From the NCBI RefSeq assembly GCF_024347355.1, contig NZ_AP025465.1:2418001-2482000 (forward strand): DNA of 64,000 nucleotides. Direction: 5' to 3'. Shown here in pieces: positions 58,603 through 64,000 of this stretch. Both the position numbers and the translations under genes were made by a program. A model generated the notes under the pieces. The model did no database searches. It saw only the letters and a program-made list of their open reading frames with translations, and was not told the origin of the DNA. Positions within the stretch are counted from its first letter, which is position 1. Each line of letters begins with the position of its first letter. The DNA comes from Vibrio chagasii (GTDB lineage: Bacteria; Pseudomonadota; Gammaproteobacteria; Enterobacterales; Vibrionaceae).

Positions 58603-59775
58603 TTACGGTGCGATACTCTTCGTGCATTCCCTATTATTACCATCCTCCAAACTATCTTTTTCACTTCCTTCATAAGCATCCAACTTTTTGGTCAACTCTA
58701 TATTTTTATCATATTCAACACCTAATTTAATCTGCAAAGCTCTTTCTGTCGGGTTACTAGATCTAATTACTTCTCTATATTCCTTTCTCAGTTCTATCAG
58801 TTCACCTTCAATCACAGTTAATTCATTTTCCATTCTGGATCTTTCTAACTTCTTATTATAAACAATCTCACTCTCTAATTTTTTATTTAATTCATTTTCA
58901 TTTATTTCACGATTTATTTTATTTAGGTATTCTTTTGACTTAACAATATCTTCTTTAGCGACCATTACTTCTTCTTTTAGTGAAACTAACCTACATTCTT
59001 CTTTTCTAAATTTAGACTCTTGAACTATTATTTTTAACTCTATGTCTGAAAGCTCAGTTTGTTTAACACTTAACTCTTTTTCAACTTGGCTATAAGAAGC
59101 ATCAAGAGACTCTAAGTCCATCTTCTTTCGTTCAACAAGGGCCTCTAAATACTCTAATTTTTCCTTATGTTCAGCACTGGTGAACTCCTTGGATTTACCA
59201 CGGACAAACCCTAACTGAAAAAATGCTCTACCTGTAAGGTCCTGAAGCTCCATCATATTTCCCTTACCCATTAGGCGAAAAGGGTGAACCAACTTTTCGA
59301 AATCAAAATTAAAGAAGGTCATATGCACGTGAAAATTTTCAATGAACTCTTCGGATTTAAAATGGCCCTCATCAACATGAAGATCAATCGCCATTGGAAA
59401 AAGCCCAAATTTCTTATGAATAAAGTTTGCCAATTTCTTACAGCAATCTATAATTTTCTCTTTCCAATTGAATGGATATTTTGACTTTACAACCAGAACT
59501 TGGTCTCGAGAAAGAACAACAACATTATCAACGAAGGCATTGGAATTTTTAGAGAATTCAATATTGCAAGTACGCTTTCCTGCAGATTCCTTCAATTTTT
59601 TCATTCTCTTCTCGCAATTAGCGAACGAAACAACCTCTTGAATATGAACATTTCCACAACTCAACTCCGGATAGACATTCTTGTCATCTACAATAGTTCT
59701 TACGTGATGTTTTCTAAGACCACGAAATTGAGTTTTTTTAAATCCCTTCATCTGACTAGACACATAATTATTCAT
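58603..59775 (-). CDS. Possible MobV/Pre-like relaxase with long coiled coil
   Basis: About 390 residues. The N-terminal 190 contain RGLRKHHVRTIVDDKNVYPE and a His-rich motif AIDLHVDEGHF...ENFHVHMTFFNFD, which resembles the HxDE...HxH metal-binding motif of HUH relaxases of the MobV/Pre class, but with an enlarged spacing. From residue 210 to 380 it is a continuous coiled coil (for example KRKMDLESLDASYSQVEKEL-like heptads), as MobV proteins often have. I chose ATG 59775 (MNNYVSSQMK). No oriT or replication gene was seen. AT-rich, probably from a mobilisable plasmid. The function is tentative. Confidence 0.5.
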   Translation of the reverse strand: MNNYVSSQMKGFKKTQFRGLRKHHVRTIVDDKNVYPELSCGNVHIQEVVSFANCEKRMKKLKESAGKRTCNIEFSKNSNAFVDNVVVLSRDQVLVVKSKYPFNWKEKIIDCCKKLANFIHKKFGLFPMAIDLHVDEGHFKSEEFIENFHVHMTFFNFDFEKLVHPFRLMGKGNMMELQDLTGRAFFQLGFVRGKSKEFTSAEHKEKLEYLEALVERKKMDLESLDASYSQVEKELSVKQTELSDIELKIIVQESKFRKEECRLVSLKEEVMVAKEDIVKSKEYLNKINREINENELNKKLESEIVYNKKLERSRMENELTVIEGELIELRKEYREVIRSSNPTERALQIKLGVEYDKNIELTKKLDAYEGSEKDSLEDGNNRECTKSIAP

Positions 59776-60039
59776 AATTAAACCTGTTTTTTTATTTACA
59801 TTAACAAATAATTTCACATTGTGTAAACACCGAAGAAATCACACTAAACAAGAAAATTTAAAAATATCTAATCATATTAAGTCACGATGTTTCAATATAT
59901 TTAATGGTAGTTCTAATTTATTTTAAATTAATTGGAACTAATTTTTGATAGCGTAGCTGCTTTGTTGCGTAATTTAATGGATCTAAATCCTGAACCTACT
60001 ATCTGCTCACTTCCGTCCACTCCCTCTCGTAGCCCAATA
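59776..60039. other. AT-rich non-coding region
   Basis: No gene. Contains the presumed promoter of the Mob-like gene and a short palindrome TTGTGTAAACAC. A possible oriT could lie here, since MobV-type oriTs are usually just upstream of mob, but I see no clear inverted repeat with a nick consensus. Confidence 0.3.
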
Positions 60040-60460
60040 CCTCAACTTCGTGACAAAACAACCAGGAAGCAATACAACCAATCATTAACCGTGGTTCTCT
60101 GACCTTTTGGCTTGATGACGAAGCGATATATGGGGGAGCACAAAGAAAATGGAATAAGCGTGAGAGGCCTCATCGATTCAGAGATTTAGTTATAACGACA
60201 ACGCTCAGGGTGAAGCGAGTTTTTTCTATGCCACTGAGAGCGCTACAAAGATTTATCGACTCGATATTTAGACTTGCCTGCATTTCATTAAGTTGCCCAC
60301 GTTACACTTACATCAATCGTAGATCTAAGCAAATTGAGGCCTCTTTTTAGACTAAAACAAGAGGAAGAATCCAGCACCTAGCCCTTTAATGCTATTAGTC
60401 TTAAGGTTTATGGCGAAGGTGAACAGAAAACCAAAAAGCACGGGACATGTGGTTAGGAAT
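60040..60460 (+). pseudogene. Degenerate IS5-family transposase remnant
   Basis: A frame reads GSLTFWLDDEAIYGGAQRKW, RFRDLVITTTLRVKRVFSMP, LRALQRFIDSIFRLACISLS, YTYINRRSKQIEAS, then a stop; after a shift ISLKVYGEGEQKTKKHG follows. It is the N-terminal half of a transposase related to, but different from, the one at 57.6-58.5 kb. No ends found. Confidence 0.8.
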
Positions 60461-60569
60461 GCCTGAAACTTGTCGTATTGACTAAATGCCCTTACAAGCC
60501 CCACCGCCTAGCCCACTTTGCAGTGAAAATCTAGTAAATGAAAGACTAAGAAAGGCACAGTTGCAATAC

Positions 60570-60821
60570 CTATTGGCGCACTAATACTGCCTATTGGTGC
60601 ACTAGTACTGCCTATTGGCGCACTAGTACTGCCTGTTGGTGCACTAGTACTGCCTATTGGCGCACTAGCACTGCCTATTGGCGCAGTAGTACTGCCTATT
60701 GGCGCAGTAGTACTGCCTGTTGGTGCACTTGTACTGCCTATTGGCACACTAGTACTGCCTATTGGCGCACTAGCACTGCCTATTGGCGCACTAGTACTGC
60801 CTATTGGCGCAGATGTACCAC
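60570..60821. repeat. Minisatellite: 12 tandem copies of 21 bp
   Basis: Twelve contiguous 21-bp units with the consensus CTATTGGCGCACTAGTACTGC and one to four changes in each. On the minus strand they encode a heptapeptide repeat (APIGSTS), open for about 95 codons, but there is no convincing start codon or ribosome site, and TGA lies directly upstream. Confidence 0.95.
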
Positions 60822-60926
60822 CTATTCACAGGAAAAGAGGACAATATCTTGATGAAAAAAAAGTGTAAAAAGGCGTGAAAATCATGGGAATTTTAGTATC
60901 AGCATTCAGAAGCAAAAAAGAGCTTA

Positions 60927-61520
60927 TTAATTCCAACTCAGCGCTTCAAGGTAGGGCATCATGATATTAGTCATTCGGTAATACTTGGCATATTCCCAGA
61001 GCTTATCGTGATTGAGCTTATTAGCTCGTTTTGCTTCCACAAATGCTTCAATCGCAACGTCAATCCCGATTTTATTACGGAACTTAAAACAATCAACAAT
61101 AGTCCGTTCAATATCAGTCACCAAAATAGGAACACCATCAACTTGTCTTGAGACAACTCCAAAATTGGCCATGTCTCTGGTGCGAACAATTCGTATGTTT
61201 GGGTAGTCAATACTAGGCGCTCTATCGTTTTTACTAATGCAGATCCACACCTGAAATGGCGCTTGGGTGGTGAGGTCGTGGTATCTAAGAGCCGACAAAA
61301 GGCAAATAACGCTATTTTTCGCTCTAGCACTAACCTCCGCATAAGATTGCATTTCTGACTCTTCTCGCCCTACATATCCATAAAGCCCTCTCTGAAGTTT
61401 TTCTAAATGGCCTTTTTCCACGGCGCGAGAAAGCGCTGCACGAGTGATGTTGAATTTCGCGGCATCTGAGGTAGTAAACATTGATAACTTTTTAAGTTTA
61501 TCTAGTTGTGAGGGGTTCAT
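60927..61520 (-). CDS. AbiEi-like antitoxin/transcriptional regulator (orphan)
   Basis: A 197-residue protein with an N-terminal winged-helix domain (SMFTTSDAAKFNITRAALSR, EKGHLEKLQRGLYGY) and the C-terminal AbiEi domain (CLLSALRYHDLTTQAPFQVW, DIERTIVDCFKFRNKIGIDV). AbiEi proteins are the antitoxins of type IV AbiE systems. The ATG 61520 (MNPSQLDKLKKL) is preferred over an upstream one. The nucleotidyltransferase toxin AbiEii normally follows directly, but the next sequence on this strand is non-coding and then the minisatellite, so the toxin has been lost. Confidence 0.85.
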   Translation of the reverse strand: MNPSQLDKLKKLSMFTTSDAAKFNITRAALSRAVEKGHLEKLQRGLYGYVGREESEMQSYAEVSARAKNSVICLLSALRYHDLTTQAPFQVWICISKNDRAPSIDYPNIRIVRTRDMANFGVVSRQVDGVPILVTDIERTIVDCFKFRNKIGIDVAIEAFVEAKRANKLNHDKLWEYAKYYRMTNIMMPYLEALSWN

Positions 61521-61698
61521 TTTAAATGATACGCTTTGTATAACATTACAAACATTGTACAACAAAACGTATCACCATTCCTGCTATAGCGCAGAACATA
61601 TCAGAGGTGTTACAGGCATCGTTTCAAAGCAATCAGGCTAAATATGACCAGCACAGGTTATATGGCTAGGAGGAACACCATCGCTTACCCATCTCTGA

Positions 61699-62082
61699 TC
61701 ATACTATGCCAAATCGTTTACTGGAGTATGCGTACTGCTGAATTCTACTGCATAGTGACAAGCCAACATATCCAATCGGAGCACTGCGCCGATTGTTAAC
61801 ATTCAAGATTTTAATACACAAACAGAGTGCAATTCCCGAAATATATAACAAAGCTAATCTACTCACTGTAGACCCCCCGCAGCCGCTATTGATTGCCGCG
61901 CCAACACCAAATAGAAAGCCACCAAACAGTAAGAACAAACTCGGCCAAAAAGCCGTAGACAGCTGGCGCCCCTCAATCACTGCACCTAACCCCATTGATA
62001 CCCAAGCCAACGATCCACTAAACACAATCGCAAAGATGAACATTGGTGCTCCTTTCGTCGCCTCTTTTACTCCTCTCACCAT
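61699..62082 (-). pseudogene. YeeE/YedE transporter fragment
   Basis: About 75 codons (MVRGVKEATKGAPMFIFAIV, VSMGLGAVIEGRQLSTAFWP, GGFLFGVGAAINSGCGGSTV) match the thiosulfate/sulfur transporter YeeE/YedE family, including the conserved Cys. Similarity ends at SRLAL; the remaining 45 residues are unrelated. Upstream, a few more matching codons (AQTTGLC) follow an in-frame TAG. A piece of a gene normally of 330-400 codons. Confidence 0.78.
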
Positions 62083-62287
62083 ACAAAGACCTGTGGTTTG
62101 GGCGCGATACTTCTAGGTAAGAATATGAGCCACACACTGATTAACTGGCATAAACACAAGCAACCCGGCAATTTGGGTAGCAACGTAACGAATGAGCTTT
62201 CTAATACCGAATTACAGCGTTTAATGGTTCAAAGGCCTATCAAGAACAGTTTCCAACCCCGCCACTCGTGCACGACCTTAGTATAAA

Positions 62288-62958
62288 ATGATATCGACTT
62301 ACTGATCATTTTGCGCCAAAGTCTACGAAAGGCACTCCAAACGAATACTTGTCGCTGCTGCACAAGTATAACAGCGACCACGTAGATGGCTTCAACTTGA
62401 AAGATCTTGGCTTTGCTGACTCTATTTTCCTTTCAGTCCCAAATAGGCAGATTGCCACTATGATCGTTCGTAGACTTCTACAAGCAGCACGAGAAAGGCG
62501 CAGAGTTGATATTGAGTATGTTTCGATGGATAACCCTGAAGTGCGAGGTCGAAACATCATTCCACACACCATCGTATTTGATGGGTTCCGTTGGTATGTA
62601 CGAGCATATTTTGAATAGAGAACAATGTTCTTAGATTTCGTGTTCATCCGATTTAGAGGAGAGCCAGAGCTGCTCAATGAATCAGATATTTGCATTGAAG
62701 CCGTTCAGATTGGACAACAGAAGAAACAAATGAAATCACTCCAAACTCACATCTATCACCACAGCACAGCAACACATAGTAAAAGCCGATTACGGAATGC
62801 ATGATTCTCCACTCACAATTAGTTGCCGACGAGCACTGATTAAATATTTACTCAAACGCTTAGATGTTTGCGTGGATAACAAGCAGCTCTCTTCGACTTC
62901 CAAGAAATATCAACTAGCACTAGTTAACTCCGCAAGCATAAAGCGCTGCCTTCTTTAA
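62288..62958 (+). pseudogene. WYL-domain regulator, broken by a stop and a frameshift
   Basis: The first frame (to 62618) reads FAPKSTKGTPNEYLSLLHKY, VPNRQIATMIVRRLLQAARE, RRRVDIEYVSMDNPEVRGRN, IPHTIVFDGFRWYVRAYFE, then TAG; the same frame continues FLDFVFIRFRGEPELLNES. After a shift near 62780 it reads KADYGMHDSPLTISCRRALI, KYLLKRLDV. Together they cover the WYL domain and the C-terminal extension of a WYL regulator. The N-terminal HTH is missing. WYL proteins often control phage-defence loci, but none is left here. Confidence 0.8.
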
Positions 62959-63135
62959 TAACAGACCGGGGACACAAAAAGAGAGAGCTAACGCTTTATA
63001 GTATATAGGTATGCGATTGGAATGAGCTCGCTAGTAGAGAAGTAAATATCTGAAGCTTGCCCTATACTCTGAATACCGATTACAAGCTAGCGTCCTTGCT
63101 AACTACAAAACAGACTATGCCGCCTCAACATTAAT

Positions 63136-63306
63136 CTATCTACTAGCTTCATACCACATATATACCTCTTGCTCGCTCCAACGGGGAGAGCGTTTAGAAA
63201 CCATGATCGGTTTTGGGAACGTGTCATCCTGCCTCATTCTCCAAAAGGTAGTTCGACTAATATCAAAGGTGTAAATAATATCTTCAATCGTGAGTAGTTT
63301 GCTCAT
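63136..63306 (-). CDS. AlpA-like regulator/excisionase
   Basis: A 56-residue protein (MSKLLTIEDIIYTFDISRTT, FWRMRQDDTFPKPIMVSKRS, PRWSEQEVYMWYEASR) of the AlpA/MerR-like HTH family used as integrase activator or recombination directionality factor in P4-like elements. ATG 63306, no other ORF on this stretch. Its place near attR, opposite the integrase end, fits an RDF role. Confidence 0.85.
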   Translation of the reverse strand: MSKLLTIEDIIYTFDISRTTFWRMRQDDTFPKPIMVSKRSPRWSEQEVYMWYEASR

Positions 63307-63647
63307 TCATATTTTACCTCTCATAACCTACTGATACCGACTCCAGGATGGATCTGTACCAAATACTGGCTATGTTTCGCTATTTGAAATAAAAATACAG
63401 CACAAAAAACGATCAGTCAATATAAAAACTTTTAATAAACATGTAGTTATCTATAATAAATGTATACACCATGCAGGTGTAATGATCGATAACTTGAGTC
63501 GGATTGACTTAAATGGCTGCGAATGCGGGATGCATTAGTAGAACTTAAAAAAATACATCGAGGCAAAGGGAGAAGATAGGAAAGCCTATAGCCGGGAGTA
63601 ACTTTGAATGTGTTTCATGCCGTATCAGGTCGTAGCCTGCAGGTTCA
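63307..63647. other. Non-coding region between alpA-like gene and right arm site
   Basis: About 340 bp, AT-rich in its left half (AATAAAAATACAG, TATAAAAACTTTTAATAAAC), with no gene recognised. It probably carries the alpA promoter and more integrase/excisionase binding sites. Confidence 0.35.
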
Positions 63648-63674
63648 TCGTTACTTGACCATATACTTGACCAC
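63648..63674. promoter_or_regulatory. Right arm-type integrase site (27-bp end repeat)
   Basis: Exact copy of 31302-31328 in the same orientation, with two ACTTGACCA boxes 12 bp apart, 53 bp inside the right att site. Confidence 0.65.
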
Positions 63675-63686
63675 AAATGATAAAAA

Positions 63687-63724
63687 CGAAAAAGGGCGTA
63701 GCAAGTACTAACCTGCTACGCCCC
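63687..63724 (-). terminator. Terminator downstream of tRNA-Arg supplied by the island
   Basis: On the minus strand GGGCGTAGCAGG-TTAGTAC-TTGCTACGCCC followed by TTTTTC. It lies just inside the island, right behind the 3' end of the tRNA gene. Confidence 0.85.
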
Positions 63725-63727
63725 GTA

Positions 63728-63777
63728 AATAATGGCACGCCCTGTAGGATTCGAACCTACGACCACATCCTTAGAAG
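63728..63777. repeat. Island right attachment site (attR) within tRNA-Arg
   Basis: Identical to 31118-31167. It begins 5 bp beyond the tRNA 3' end and reaches into the anticodon loop. Confidence 0.95.
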
Positions 63778-63809
63778 GGACGTGCTCTATCCAGCTGAGC
63801 TAAGGGCGC
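63733..63809 (-). tRNA. argU: tRNA-Arg (anticodon UCU)
   Basis: A 77-nt cloverleaf: acceptor GCGCCCT / AGGGCGT, D arm GCTC-AGCTGGATA-GAGC, anticodon stem CGTCC / GGATG with loop CTTCTAA (anticodon TCT), T arm GTAGG-TTCGAAT-CCTAC, discriminator G and encoded CCA. Position 1-72 is a G-U pair, present in both att copies. It reads AGA codons. It is the insertion site of the island, as argU is for several enterobacterial elements. Confidence 0.95.
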
Positions 63810-63822
63810 GCTACAGGAATGG

Positions 63823-63850
63823 ATTATACGAATTCGAATCATGAAAGCAA
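63823..63850 (-). promoter_or_regulatory. tRNA-Arg promoter
   Basis: On the minus strand TTGCTT (63850-63845), a 16-bp spacer and TATAAT (63828-63823), with the tRNA 5' end 14 bp further on. A good sigma-70 promoter. Confidence 0.75.
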
Positions 63851-64000
63851 CGGCTTTATGTAACATTCTGATCTAAGTGAGTAAAAAAAGGTCAACAAAC
63901 TTATAAGTGTTGAAAAACAGAGCAAAGCAATCGTTTGCCTTGTGGTAATCAAAAAGATTTTCTGGAATAATGCGCCAAAAACATCAGCCACTAACTTGAA

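Noticed and set aside
60570..60821. CRISPR array
   Set aside because: Units are contiguous with no unique spacers and no cas gene is in the window; it is a minisatellite.
61012..61206. AbiEii toxin or other gene antisense to AbiEi
   Set aside because: The plus-strand frame is a shadow of the AbiEi coding sequence without nucleotidyltransferase motifs.
62098..62286. 62-residue ORF on the plus strand
   Set aside because: No ribosome site, no family, flanked by two pseudogenes; likely chance.

Overview
The window looks like a Vibrio chromosome, most likely the Splendidus clade (family-level resemblance read by eye, no search run). The evidence is the gamma-proteobacterial gene order recR-ybaB-dnaX-apt, accD-folC-dedD-cvpA-purF and truA-fimV-asd-pdxB, Vibrio-type proteins such as a very large acidic FimV, and VCR-like integron attC sites.

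Region 1 (1-31.1 kb) is core genome, mostly on the minus strand: recR (partial), ybaB, dnaX (with an A AAA AAG frameshift site), apt, a DUF454 gene with no normal start codon, a 45-residue membrane peptide, an RssB-like response regulator, a LysR regulator, the accD-to-purF run (with a PurR operator before cvpA), truA, fimV, asd, pdxB, fabB (with a long 3'UTR that may hold a FarS-like sRNA), mnmC, an FMN reductase, yfcL, epmC, a UPF0126 membrane protein and aroC. Between aroC and elaA (27.5-30.4 kb) sits an AT-rich module: a second TypA/BipA-like GTPase, a DUF5993 peptide and a DsbB-like thiol oxidoreductase.

Region 2 (31.12-63.78 kb) is a genomic island of about 32.6 kb in tRNA-Arg(UCU). It is bounded by a 50-bp direct repeat (31118-31167 and 63728-63777). 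A P4-type integrase lies just inside the left end and an AlpA-like regulator inside the right end. A 27-bp repeat with two tandem ACTTGACCA boxes lies inside each att site, as expected for integrase arm sites.

Inside the island, 33.9-44.1 kb is an integron cassette array read leftwards from a truncated intI (44090-44395). Cassettes encode two SMI1/KNR4-like proteins, a lipoprotein, a cytidine deaminase-like enzyme, a VOC protein, a GNAT acetyltransferase, a secreted peptide and an unknown protein. Four different IS110-family elements have inserted in its attC sites. An IS3 fragment cuts off intI; beyond it lie a lipoprotein, another GNAT and a TrmO-like protein (44.9-47.2 kb) with collapsed attC remnants.

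The right half (47.4-63.3 kb) holds a short tyrosine recombinase, a CMD-tautomerase-DUF4865 operon with a divergent LysR gene, two almost identical 2156-bp group II introns in direct orientation flanking an AraC/DUF805/secreted-protein group, an IS903-like element with a 9-bp target duplication, a possible Mob-type relaxase, a 12 x 21-bp minisatellite, an orphan AbiEi, and broken YeeE/YedE and WYL genes. The island reads as a landing zone that has captured cassettes and been heavily remodelled by attC-seeking elements.
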